DNA from: Lepas anatifera
Lineage: Eukaryota > Arthropoda > Thecostraca > Lepadidae
Direction of reading: 5' to 3'
Assembly (NCBI GenBank): GCA_034440635.1
Contig: JAOTON010001597.1
Location: forward strand, 868,001 to 932,000
Length of the DNA stretch: 64,000 bases
The translations under genes were made by a program, and so were the position numbers. The notes under the pieces were generated by a model, which was not told where the DNA came from, searched no databases, and worked only from the letters and a program-made list of their open reading frames with translations. The number at the start of each line of letters is the position of its first letter. The first letter of the stretch is position 1. This document shows positions 15,359 through 45,899 of the stretch, piece by piece.

Positions 15359-16332
15359 CCCTCCCCAGGGGCTATCGATGGCCCCTAAGGTTTTCCGGAT
15401 AGCAGAAAACGACGAGGCGCAGCACCGCGGTTGAGGGCTCTACCTCTCACTGCATCATTTTCCCATCATCCCTGAAATTTTTACCTGGGTCACCCAAGGT
15501 CAGGTCACCAGACGAGGTCAACCAAGGTCACCTCACTTCAACTTTATAGCTCTGTAAGAGCTACATTTCAAGTCGATCGATTTGAAACTTCCTACACTTC
15601 ATGACCCCTCCAGGGTCTACAAGGTGTGTATCCGGGATTTTTCGATTTGTGCTCTGAGGTCAGGTCACAGGCGACCTCTCCCATTGGAAAAGCATGGGGA
15701 AAACCTGTTTCATGATATAAAAACCACAAAAATGATTGTAAATACTCAGCCTGCTCAGAACAGCGTTTTGACACCCTTTCACGATCCCAGGGGACATATT
15801 TACCCTTTGACTTTTCCAAGGTCATCCAGGTCACCGAGGTCAAAACAGTATTTTGACAATAACTTTTGACCTAATTAAGCTAGAGCGGTGAAACAAACAC
15901 CATCGTTTTGTCTTGTCACTGGCTTTCATTTGATATATGGCAAGGTCACTTTTGACCTTTCGTGACCTCAGGTCATATTAGGTCACGAGGTGACCTCTGG
16001 AGGTCAAACCACTGGCGGGAGGTCTTTACGTTCCACATAGTGAAAAAGTACTGGCAATTTCTATCAAATGAACTTTACCAGGCCTCAATAGCTCTAATGA
16101 CATACGTTATGACCAGTTTGCTTAATCATTGCATATTTGAGTGAAAATAGCCGAGCTTGACCTAATTTGACCTCTAGATCAAACCATTGACCTGAGCACT
16201 AAAACATGTGAAGTAATTTCTTACTGAATTCACGAGCTTTCTATTGCACTTTGCAGATTTGCGCTAACGCCCATATTTTCAGTTAGAGGGGGCCATCGAT
16301 CCCCTGTGGCAAGGTGCCGACCCGTGGGCGGG
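15359..16332 (+). mobile_element. TTAA-flanked piggyBac-like non-autonomous element, copy A
   Basis: A 974-bp unit lies between TTAA (15355-15358) and TTAA (16333-16336), starting CCCTCCCC and ending GGGCGGG. A subterminal ATCGATGGCCCC is inverted at the other end (GGGGGCCATCGAT). TTAA duplication with CCC termini is the mark of piggyBac-type transposition. There is no transposase, so this is a MITE-like derivative. It is packed with AGGTCA/TGACCT hexamers, about 20 by eye. It is the longest copy in the window. Confidence 0.8.
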
Positions 16333-16352
16333 TTAAATGTCTGCCCACTTAA

Positions 16353-18372
16353 CCCATGTACCAGCAGGATCCAGGGCCACTTAGCCCCAGTGGGGGCCAT
16401 TGATGGCCCCTCTAAGTCTGCAAATTTGGGGGTTAGCACCAATCTGCAAAGTGTGTTGGAAAGTCCATGTGAATTCAGTATAGGTTTACTTGACATTTAT
16501 GTGCTCATGTCAATGGTTTGAACTCAAGAGGTCAAGTTTTTTATTGTTTCCGTTTTTTTGAAGAAAGCGTTTACAAGACATATGAGGACAACAGTCCAGC
16601 GTAGACAAGAGAATGGCAAGAAAAACAGAGTACAGAAAGAAAGTCCCCAACCACAACCCCCACCCACAAGCCTCGAGAAAATCGGCCATCATGCACGAAA
16701 AAAGACTGAGCAGGTCAATACAGTCAATTTTGATACAGTTGGCCACATTGCCCTCCAGCCATCCTCGCCATGCACATTCGCATCTGTGTCCAATGCCCCA
16801 GCACTCCCGCGTGAGGGAGCGGGCCCAGACCATTGGCAGATCGCCAGCGCTACAAGGACTAAAGCTGAGACTTCGAGCGGATTAAGTTAAGGTAGCAAGC
16901 CACAGGATTAAGTTAAGGCAGTGGGTTAAAATAGAACAGCCAATAAAAAACCGTCTAGCCGCCACCATTCCTTTCGGACAGCCGAAGCCATCACAGCTCC
17001 GTTGGGTGTCTCACCACCACGCCACGACCCATGCCGTCTCATTAGCAAGCTGCTTGTCCAGCCCATTCCTCTCATTCTCCGGCCTTGCACTGCGGCAGCG
17101 CCTCCCACAAGGCAGCCGGAGTGCGAGTGCGAGCCGGAGACACCACCTGCCGGGGTGGTGCCTCCAGCCAAACACTCGTCCCCAGCGCACCAGCGACGGG
17201 AGCAGCAGCGCATGAGCATCTCCACAGGTTCTCCGGGTATCAGTGGAGAATCAAGGAGGTCAGAAAATCTCTCTGTGTGCCTCCACGCCCCCATACGATT
17301 GTGAGAGTGGTCTCGTAGGTCCCACAGCGTCCGGATAGCACTCGCTTCCGGGCCGGTAAATTTGTAGCCGAAAGTATCGCCACCCAACCGCTGGACGCCA
17401 CGACAGAGGCAACCACCACAGCAGAGGCCCACCCCTCCCACCACACCCCTAGGGGCGCCAATGACGATGACGGAGGCATACTCAAACAATGGTCAGGTTG
17501 TTGTGTTGGCATAGTTGGATCACAATAGGCTATTTCCACTAAGATATGCAATGCTTAAAATACGTGGGTATAGCTCCTGTACCATTAGAGTTATTGAGGT
17601 TTGGAAAATTGCATTTTAAAGGCAAATGTCAGGGCTTTCTCCTGTATGGGGCTTTGCAACCATTTGAGTGAATTACAAGAAAAAATTCCATGCTATTCCA
17701 ATGGGAGATCTCTCCTCTTGACCTCTTCAATGTCAGATCACAAAAGGTCACAAAGTAGTCTTGAAGCTTATCAATTGAAAGCCAGTGACGTTACAAACAA
17801 AATGACGTTGTTTTCAGCCCTCTAACTTGATTTTGTAAGGAGCTATCATCAAAAAATTATTTGCGACCCCCTGGTGACCTATGATGACCACAGATAAGTC
17901 AAAGGAAAAATATCACCCCTGGAATCTGTGAAAGGGTAGCCAAGAATGCTTTTCTGAGAAATTTGAGCATTTGTAATCATTTTTGCAACTTAGATAATAA
18001 TACATATTTTTTGTATGGTTTTCAATGGGAGTGGTCACCTCGTGAACTGACCTAAGGTCATGAAATCCAAAACCATCGGATATAATTTTAAAACCTGAAA
18101 GGATCATCAAATGTAGAAAGTTTCAATTAGATCGGCTGAGAAATGTAGTTGTGGTAGAGCTCGAAAATTTAAGTGGCCTTGTATGACCTCGCCTGGTGAT
18201 CTGACCTTGTATGGCCCAGTGTAAAAAAATTCAGGGATGTGGGGAAACTGATAGGGTGGGAGATAGACCCCTCAACTGCGATGCTGCACCACGGCGTTTT
18301 TCTGCTATCCTAAAAACCCTTAGGGGGTCACCTATGGCCCACCCCACCCCCCACCCCCCTATGGGGCGAGGG
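16353..18372 (-). mobile_element. TTAA-flanked piggyBac-like element, copy E (inverted, interrupted)
   Basis: A minus-orientation relative of copy A between TTAA at 16349-16352 and TTAA at 18373-18376. The part 18372 to about 17490 matches the 5' two thirds of copy A, and 16540 to 16380 matches the 3' end. The two parts are contiguous relative to copy A, so about 950 bp between them is a later insertion. The copy is diverged but not riddled with small deletions. It lies tail to tail with copy A. Confidence 0.7.
16541..17490 (-). other. Unidentified insertion inside copy E
   Basis: About 950 bp absent from the related elements. Read on the minus strand it ends at 16541 in an A-rich AATAAAAAA-type tail, as a retroposed sequence would. 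Minus-strand frames (16926-17489, 16510-16833) have no domain I recognise. A retroposed transcript or a LINE/SINE tail is possible. Confidence 0.45.
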
Positions 18373-18778
18373 TTAAGGCGGGACAAAACTGTATAACTGT
18401 TGCGCTGGAGATGCTGGTGCGTTAGTGTCACGAGATAAAGGCTGCCATCACTTTGGGGGAGGGGGCACTGCAAAAGCCTACCATATTTAGGAAAACTACG
18501 CGCAATGCTCAAGGGTCGAGATAGCACGTGAGCGAAGCGACAGGGTCTTGCTCAGGTTTCGCAGGAGAAAGCGAGGCCGACGAAGGTAAGAGTCAGTGCA
18601 GGAGAATAGGTGCGCTGCAGGTAACGTCGCTAAATCATGGTTAGGTGTGGTTAGCTTATATTATATTAGCTGTACTTACTCAGGGTCGATACTGGAGTTG
18701 GAGTACATGGAAGAAATCTCACTTTCACCGCACTTGATATGTCCGTGCACGCTCAAAAGGGGAACTGGCGCTGTATTA

Positions 18779-19012
18779 CCGTGTCGCCAACTCTCACCCT
18801 GTTGGTAGGGATTTGGGGGATCAGATCAACTTATTCAGAGGCTTTGCATTTTCGGGGTTTTACAACACACTGACTGCTGAGGTCATGTGTTGTCGCCAAA
18901 TCTCACCCCTTTTAGGAGGGTATTATGTGGATCGGAGACTTAGGCAGAATACCCACCCGGGGATTTGAATCCGGGTCAGCGGTGTGGAATGCTCGTGCTA
19001 CTGCATCTCATT
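18779..19012 (-). mobile_element. tRNA-derived SINE-like sequence with internal 108-bp duplication
   Basis: On the minus strand, GCAGTAGCACGAGC is followed by GCTGACCCGGATTCAAATCC, resembling the D-arm to T-arm part of a tRNA with a B-box match (18961-18972). The adjoining segment TGTCGCCAA...TCTCACCC occurs twice (18781 and 18890). Too degenerate for a working tRNA gene. Confidence 0.5.
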
Positions 19013-21900
19013 CAGAAAATTCACACAGCCGGGTGGTGACCCTCGAGGCAGCAGCGCAATTTTAGTGATAGCGGGCCGATGGAATATACAGCATGTGCGT
19101 CTTTCCCGTGGCATTGGATGTTGTCCCAAAAACTGGGTTCCAGATTCGTAGTTTGAAAATAATTTGCAAACAACAGTTTTGATGGTTCTCCCGTGACAAT
19201 TTAGTTTTTCGCTATTAATTTCTAAGACATGAGGCTGCTGAGTAATAGTGGGCACGTAATCGATAGCTGGGAGCAAAACACACAAACTGTGTGATGAATC
19301 ACGACTCTGCACGCAGTAGTTCGCTCACACTATAACAAAATCTTCTGAGCCTAGTGTGTACCGATTCAATTGCAGGGGACTGTACCCCAGGCAGCGTCAG
19401 GGTGATCTAGTTCTTGTCACAGCGTGATTTGTTTCTCTGATTGATGCATAATTGACCTCTGATCTAGTTCCTGGTTTTCAAGTATAACTGCTTAGTCCGG
19501 TGTACACGCGTTTAATTTCTGGCCGGCAACTTGGTCATTTGTTTTGTTTCCGGTGTTTTCGGTGTTACGGGGTAGCAGTGTGCATGCGCGGTGCCAGGTA
19601 TGACCCTTTTTTGGGCGTGATACAAAATTACGCCTCACAAAAATATCTGATGCTTTCTTCTGGGCTGAAGTTCCATCTTTCTGGGACGTCATATCTAGTG
19701 TTGTCGTACTCCACTCATGGCGGAGCTGGTGGCGTTCTTGCTTCCGCATGGCAACACGGCCAGATCGCCCCGCGCTCCCGGCTGCGGGGCTGAAAGCGCT
19801 CGTTCAGTGCTGTGATAAGTGGGGTTTGAAGACAACACTGGAGTTGGTAATATATGAAGATGGAAGTTGGGGACAGAAGTTGGCAACAACAGTGCGTGTT
19901 GAAGCCCAATCTTGCAGTGTGACTAAAAAAGTCAGATCTGGCACTGTGCCATCGTGTTTAGACAGGGCTACTCTTGGGGTACGACCCAGTCATTCATATG
20001 GCAGTACACCAGTTTATTTTTCCTTAGATGTATCAGTGATGCAATAGTCCTCTTTTTGGGGCTGAAACCAGGCTTATAACCTTGCATGATATGTAGCCTG
20101 TTTACCCCTGCTCATGAGAGAGGGTGTTTTCCATTATCATTTATGTTACCCAAGACAGATGTGTAGTTTGTTTACGATGTTTATTAAATGAACCTTGAAC
20201 TTGGTGTAAATATTTTCGGCTTGTTTGTTAGTGTCTTATTCCTGCTTAGATATAGACTGCTTTGGGTAAACTTCAAGTAGCACTTATGCAATATGCTTTC
20301 TTTTTGTTTGCCTATTCATGTGTTCTTCAAAAGCATCCGTTTATCCAGTTGTAGTTGAAGCCAATTTAAAATAAATCAAAATGCCGGTGGGATGAAAAGT
20401 TGCAATGCTAGATCCTTTCAGCAGGAAAAGAAACATATATCGAATACTGATCTGACTTCCATGAAACACTTCTATCAACCATATTGTACTGTTTCTGCTT
20501 ATGGTTGGTTTCCTTTGGCAGGTGTTCTGAACAGCTGGTTACTTTAATTCCGAGCACGGACCACATTTTACCCTGCTCTGAGACCTTGCCTATTTTCTAT
20601 CTGAGTTCTTCCTTTCTTCATTACTTGTGTCTCAATCTTTAATGTACAAGAACATTGTGCGGTGCCAGGGCAATCTTGGCTTAGTGCAGCTAAAGGGACT
20701 GGTGCAGGTGGGGATGTGGCATCCTGTAGTCTTAAACGTATGCTTGGAACCAATGCCTCTTTGTATGCTAATGCATGCAGTGTCAAATGAGGGAGATGTC
20801 ATTCACTGAAATCTCTGCAGTCTGCTCTGCAGATGGATCAGGGGGATGGAGGGGGGAGCACAGTGACGTCTGGTGATCGCCTGCTTTTCCTTTCATCCCG
20901 GACCTTATTATGGTTTGCTTTTGTTCTCTTGCATGGCTGTAATCGTCACAACGTTTTAGATACGTTTTTGAACGCGTGATACTAACTGATTCTGAAGCTC
21001 ATGACTCCATTGCATGTCTTTTTAGTGCAAATTCTTGTAGATTACCATTGAAGTGAGTTACTTGCTCAGACCTTGTTCCAGAACGAGCTCTAAACTCCTC
21101 CGGGCTCTACAATTACATACATACACACATACTCCCAAAGTCGCAGAGGACCACATAACACTACCGTACCGAAATCTCGAGTTGAGCATTCTCCTATAGT
21201 GAAAGAGGCGCTGGAACACACACTTAGTTCTGCGACTATAGAACTCGGTGTTCACACCAGTTTTAGTCGTGGCTTCGTTTTTTTCGTGAAGGTGCCGTAC
21301 CCGTGACGTGATTCAAGGACATTAAATAATCTGTGTACAGTTTTGTTTCATTTCGCTCTGCCGTTTTCCTCAGCATCATACAACTGCATTTGGAGTTATT
21401 AAAAAATTGCTTGTTTATCTGCCCCACGGGTGATTCAGCGAAAGAGGTTGCTATAAGGATTCTCCATTAGGGGACTAGAAGAGATCCAGCATACATACAT
21501 GGTTGTTTATTTGTGTTTTTAAGGGAGATGGTGGTATACCATTTAACAGGCGGTCTCAGAAAGTTTCTCGTGAGGCTGTGAATTATTGCCGGTCCATTTC
21601 ACAAAGCTTAACCGAAGCAGCACTCGTTCGGTCTGGAGTGAGGAGGAATAAGTTGAGAGAAAGACAGTTCCCTTTAGAACCCCAGGTGTGGTAGGAAAAC
21701 GTAACCTGTTCCCCGCTCGATGCAGTCAATGGAAATGTGGTGGACCTGCCGATGTTGGGGTGCCTTTTTAATCTTAGCAGGTCCGCTTTTTATTTAGACA
21801 GACTCAAATGCCTTTTCTCCTGCAAACATTTTTGATGTCAGATGGACGCAGGAGTGGGAATTTTCTGCACGTAAACACTCGTTTTTTTGTGTGTTCTTGC
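19013..21900. other. Upstream region of the kinase gene; no coding exon recognised
   Basis: The good 3' splice site at 21918 implies at least one upstream untranslated exon of the uridine-cytidine kinase gene somewhere here. GC-rich DNA around 19500-19800 is the most promoter-like part, but no core element is certain. Plus-strand frames such as 19748-20047 have no domain. Confidence 0.4.
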
Positions 21901-21918
21901 TGTTTTTTCTTCAACCAG

Positions 21919-22078
21919 TGCGGTGAAAATGAAGACACCTTTGGGACGTTATCACCGGCACTCGAAAAGTTCTCTCATTGAAGCCTTATCAAACGCTCAC
22001 AGAGCCCTGTCGTGTCTGAGCGTGTGCGCATCACGACGGAAGGGTACTATCACCGCTTTATGGTTTCAGCGGTACACC
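21919..22078 (+). other. Probable 5' UTR or N-terminal extension of the kinase
   Basis: A polypyrimidine tract (21881-21915) leads to CAACCAG ending at 21918, a strong 3' splice site. From there an ATG at 21929, also in good context (A at -3), is in frame with the kinase ATG at 22079 without a stop. Used as a start, it adds 50 residues rich in R, K, H and S with one acidic residue. Confidence 0.5.
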
Positions 22079-40948
<18,870 letters not shown>

Positions 40949-42011
40949 GGGGCGCGCAAACGCACCAGCCCTGCTCTCGGAGAAGACGCACCACCTATTT
41001 TTGTACTCTCTGCAAGCCATCTCAAACGCATGCCAAAGTTTTGGTATGTAGATAGCTTTTGTATCGCTGAAGCTCGATTTCTACTTTCTACAGTTTCCTC
41101 GATTGTCTTTGCGCCGGGGCGATAAATTAGGCTTCAGCCTGTATCGGACCTTCGAACATGAACATGTAGTGGGATGGCTGTCGTGGACGCGCGGCGGGGC
41201 GTGTCGTGGCGGAATGTTCTGGAAGGCAGCGGTCCTGGAAATTGTCTGCCGCCAAACTGGCTGTCGTGTGTATCGTGCCAAGCCCCCGGAATGCGTGCAT
41301 TTGGTTTTTACTTTGGCTGAAGGGACTTCTCTTCCTTGTGTGCAGTACGGTGCAGTGGTGCGTGAACATTGGACGGAGAGGAGGCTCGGAGGCCGTTAAC
41401 AGTTGTAGATGATTGACATCAGCGCGGGATAGGGAGACGGGCTCAACGCGACTCGTGCAAGGAGTGGGGTGCTGCCGAGTGTTGCCGGTGCGGGGACTGT
41501 GGCGCCATCTGAGAGTAGTGGCCCTCCCACCCGCTGGCCATGACTAGCAGGCTTGGATTTGGACCAGAGAGACAACAGACTCACTGGATCGAGGGGATCT
41601 CGCTACTTCTCGCATTTTTCTCGCCATCTTTGATTTTGCGGTCGTTTTTGACTGGGTTTTGTCTTTGCTGAGGTTTGGTCCGAGATTTGTCGATCTTTCT
41701 TGGGAGACGACTCTGGCTGTGGTTATGTGTTCATTCGGCTCCTCACGTATGTGTGACTTGTCTGCCTCCTAAAGGTATTGCAGGAAATTTTACCCTGCTA
41801 GGGTTTGGAAGTTTAAGGGGGGAGAAGTACGATCCCACCTCACGGGACATAAGGGGGTGGCGTCTTGCGTTCGCTTATTTTGGTGACCAGCTTTATATAG
41901 TTACTCATTTCTGTGAACGACATTCTGCATTTCAAATTTGATCAGTTTTTACGGTGTTTGGTTCACATGCATTTTGTGCTCTGATGTTGTGTGATCTTTT
42001 TTCTGATGAGA

Positions 42012-42017
42012 AATAAA
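42012..42017 (+). promoter_or_regulatory. Candidate UCK polyadenylation signal
   Basis: AATAAA 1.06 kb after the UCK stop, the first such hexamer on this strand that I found. If used, it gives a 3' UTR of about 1.1 kb. Confidence 0.45.
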
Positions 42018-42019
42018 AT

Positions 42020-43585
42020 GACCTGCAAACCAAGTGGATCAGCCTTTCAGTTGAAGTTGCGCGAGCGAAGCCAGACGAACGGGTTGGACGGAACCATGAG
42101 AGAACCGGCGCTACACCCTCTCACAGTAAATGTCACATGACCGGTGACGTCACACTGGCCCATTACAGCTAACAAGCGCTTACAATTCCGGAAATGATCG
42201 ACTCGTAGTCATTTTCGCCCGCTGTTAAGCAAGCAAGGCATTATCAAGCGTCACCCCTACCAATTACTTCCGTTCCTCTGGCTTGGCGGTGCGTGAACTG
42301 TCCGTTTCCGCTCGTCGCGCGTGCCCGCTACGGCCTGGTCTGTCCGGCTGACTCCTTCGGCCCTCTATTCCAGTTGCCATGGACCTGATCGTGCAGAGCA
42401 TTCAAGAGCGGCTGAAGAATGGCTCGGCGGCGCAGCGGTTGTCGCCAGGCTGTCTCACACGCCGCCGAAACGTCTCAGACAGCCAGGTCGGCAACTACAC
42501 ACCGCATTAGAGCAGCGCCACCGACAGCGCCACCGGCGGACCAAAGCTGAACTCGGCCACGCCTGACGCCCGCTCCAGATGTCGGGAGTCCCGCTTGAAA
42601 ATGGTTGTAGCAGGCAAGGCACGGTCGCACAGCCAGAATATTACGGATGATGGATGAGCTAAGAGCATCATTGATGCTAACGTTCGCGCTGTTGGATAGT
42701 AGGTGGACTGAATACCACCTGCCTGCTGGTTGACAGTCCCAGGGCGCCGGGTGTCTATCTGGCCTTTAGGGATACGTTTTAAAATGTGTGACGGCAGCCA
42801 GGAATATCCTCAGGCCCGAATATTGTGATTTTTGTGCAGAGAAGGAGAGCTTGCTAGTTCCTTGTTGGACGAACTTCTAGTCGCATTCGCTTGTCATTCT
42901 CGGCTCACAGAGAACCGAACATGCTATGGACACTGAGGCCCGTACTAGGTGTTTTAATTACGCTTCAAACAACGAACAAAATAGGTTGACGTGGATAGAA
43001 TCTCATTTTCTCTAGTACGTATTACGCGTTTGTGTGGCTGGTGACAGGATGTATTTGTATTTTGGTGAGACTGACTTTTACTGCGAGTCGAGCAGGTACG
43101 TCATAGGTTTGGTCGGCGCTGCGTTGGTACAGCTTTCCCCAGTGTGCTTAGTAGGAATCACGCCTGTAGTCAGCTTGGCACATTGTTTCACACCCTCACG
43201 AATGGACATACACATGCAGCGGGCTTGGTCGGCATCGCGAGAGGGCAGAATCTCAACACATTTTCATGACTTTGTAAGCCTTCGCGACTCACCGTAATGT
43301 CCAATATATTTTTCTCAGGCATGGAAAGACCCATGGGCGGTTGAAGTGCGCAGTAGGAAACTCTGGACGGAAGTACTCATGTTTCCAGCATGCCTGGATC
43401 AATATTCACCGCCAAACCTGATGCTGCCCTTAGCTGTGTGCACGTGTGGGCGTTTTCAATGTAAGCTGTCCTGCAGCCGCCAGCAGACATCACTCATTGA
43501 CATGCAATAAATCTCTTCTTATTACAGTGCTTTTGTTTTTATCACTAAAAATTGCATGAGAGATATTGGGTTTGGGAGCGGAGAC
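42020..43585. other. Intergenic, no gene recognised
   Basis: Short frames only; nothing supported. Confidence 0.5.
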
Positions 43586-43730
43586 TTATCCCGTAACGAG
43601 GTGCTAATGGAAAATCGGCGACTTACTTATCCAGCACCGATTTGCTAATGGAGAGAGGCGACTTACTTCTGCAGTACCGAAGTGACAATAGAGATAAGTG
43701 ACTTACTTATCTAGTATCGATGTGCTAAGG
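43586..43730. repeat. Imperfect tandem repeat, about 41 bp, three copies
   Basis: GCTAATGG...GCGACTTACTTAT-type blocks recur at about 43603, 43644 and 43685 with substitutions. Confidence 0.6.
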
Positions 43731-43739
43731 CCCTTGATT

Positions 43740-44500
43740 GGGAGGCAAGGCTATACACAAGAGCAGCGATTTGTCACGGATTCTTATCAAGGGATTAGTA
43801 CGCAACATGACCGCGTGACCGTGGCCTCGTCAGAAGGTAGGTCTCGACGGGGAGATATCGTCTGTCCGGCCTCTCACGGGGATAACCCACTGACTGGACC
43901 TTGCTTCAAACGGCAGGGTGCTGGATCTTTGTTGGAGTTCTTATTATTAAAAATACTCCGAAAGGTTGGTACACGTTTATACTTTTGAGATTCTGAGCGC
44001 AGACATGGTCTTAAAAGCTTGTATTTCTGTGTATTACTATACTATACTATGTACTATGGTATCTGTAAACAATGTATCTACTATAATATGTTACTTTGCC
44101 CTCCTTAGGTTTCCGGTTCTCACGTGCATGTGTGCCCCCCGCCTCGTATTGACTTTATAGTGGAGGCTGAGGTAGTTCAATATAAAGTCACTCAGCACTT
44201 TTCCTGTTTTCAGCATACTTTATGAAAACTAATGCAATTTAGTTTACCCAATGCCGCAAATGTAACAGCAGGTGGAAATAAGACTTGAACAAAACCCCCA
44301 CATTTCAGTGACGAAATTGCGAGAAATCCTCAATATAAGCAGGTATTTTAAACTCAAAACTGTTTGGAAATATTTAAGTGTTTCCAGTCCGAACAGCGCG
44401 AGCAACCGGGAACGTTGTCTCCCTTCTCCCCAGTGGCCTGTAGTCACAGGCCGGGAGCAGTTGTTACGGCACCCTCATCCCTCCTCGGAAGGATCCGCGC
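43740..44500. other. Intergenic, no gene recognised
   Basis: Nothing identifiable. Confidence 0.5.
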
Positions 44501-45097
44501 CTCATCTTCCTCTCAGCAGTTTGTCCCGCCACCTCTCCGCCCTCCTGGACTCTCGGCAAGCTGACAAAGATGGGCTGACTGACCACGCGCACCTCTCCTG
44601 GTAAAGCTGTCGCCGTCCCGCCGCTCCCCCGGCACGCGGCGCCGCTGCAGGTCTGGTGGCCACCTCCACCACCCCGGCCGACCTGCCAGATGACACCCTC
44701 CGCGGTGGAGGTGTCGGCTCATCGCCTACTAAAGCCAGAGCTTCCCGTCCGCGCGGGTCCGTGCCGAACAGATCGGACTCTCTGGATGTGCTGTGGGCCG
44801 GTAGTGAGCCGCGCCCGGCTCCGGGCGGTCCAGCCGCCGGGTAGGAGCCAGGCCAGGCGACGGCAGGTACCGACCACGGCGCTGAGTTCTGCTGGTCAGC
44901 AGCGCTGGAGACCACCACTGGCGGTCGGTCTGGCCGCCAGTATACGGAGCGGCGAGGGCTCCAGAGGCTGTGCCAGCCGCCGGGCGGGGCGTCCCGGGCC
45001 GGCCGGCGGGAGTTCCAGGACAGCGGCGGCGGCCAGGCGCGCACTGCCAGGTGTACCAGCGGCGGCAGCGCCGCCTGCCGGTCATGGCGGACAGCGG

Positions 45098-45376
45098 AGG
45101 ACAGGTCAGCCCGGCCCCGCGAGTCGGCGCAATTCGCAGCAGACAGGTCAGTCCCGGCCCCGCGAGTCGGCACAATTCACAGCAGACAGGTCAGCCAGCG
45201 GAGGACAGGTCGTCCCGGGCCCGCGGGTCGGCACATTTACAGAATACAGTCAGTCCCGGCCCCGCGGGTCGGCACAATCCACAGCAGACAGGTCAGCGCC
45301 GGCCCCGCGGCTCGACACAATTCACAGCAGACAGGTCAGCACCGGCCCCGCGAGTCGGCACAATTCACAGCACTCA
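45098..45376. repeat. 43-bp GC-rich minisatellite, about 6-7 copies
   Basis: Units read ACAGGTCAGTCCCGGCCCCG, then CGAGTCGGCACAATTCACAG and CAG, with one divergent unit (45190-45250). Several plus-strand frames stay open because of the repeat. Confidence 0.9.
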
Positions 45377-45827
45377 ATTCAAGTTAGAATCAGAAGACCA
45401 AGTAAGCATTCCAGACGTTACGCCCAGAATAATTAATAATGCCCGGCTACGGAGTAAGGACGCCTCGTCTCCACCGAGCGGTCCACACAGCCAGGGCTGC
45501 ATAAAAACCAAGTGGAACGACCGAGGCGTAAGATCCAGACACTAACACGTCTAACAGTTTTTCTAGCTTTTTTTCTTCCAGTTGACCCATTTGAGTGTGC
45601 GAGAAACCATCGAAACTAGGCAAGCAATGTGGGACAGCCAAATACTGGTCAAAGCTCGCTAAACAAACAGTTTCCAACTGAATCGCAGGAAAAGACAAAG
45701 CCACCCCGGAACACAACACGACAATGACCAACACAAAGATCACAGACAACTATGAGTTATATCCAGTGGAATCCGTCCGGCGTCAGTGACATCGGCGGGC
45801 GGCAGTCCGGCCCGGTGTTCCACTTAC

Positions 45828-45890
45828 AGCAGCAGTCAGCAGCCGGAGGGCCGCCAGTCCAGCCACAGCCAGGTGCGAAGGGAGCCGCAT
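45828..45890 (-). CDS. Possible signal-peptide exon of an unknown secreted protein
   Basis: On the minus strand an ATG at 45890 opens a 21-codon stretch, MRLPSHLAVAGLAAL onward, with a charged start, a hydrophobic core and Ala-Ala at the end. It stops exactly at a consensus donor GTAAGT (45827-45822), phase 0. This looks like the first coding exon of a secreted protein. A long GC-rich minus-strand frame (about 45110 to 44502, ending TGA) could be a downstream exon. It has no domain I recognise, and the acceptor is uncertain. Chance is a real alternative. Confidence 0.3.
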
Positions 45891-45899
45891 GGCGGTGGT

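Noticed and set aside
19748..20047. 99-codon plus-strand frame as an upstream UCK coding exon
   Set aside because: It ends in a stop with no donor that joins it in frame to 21919, and shows no similarity to the kinase family.
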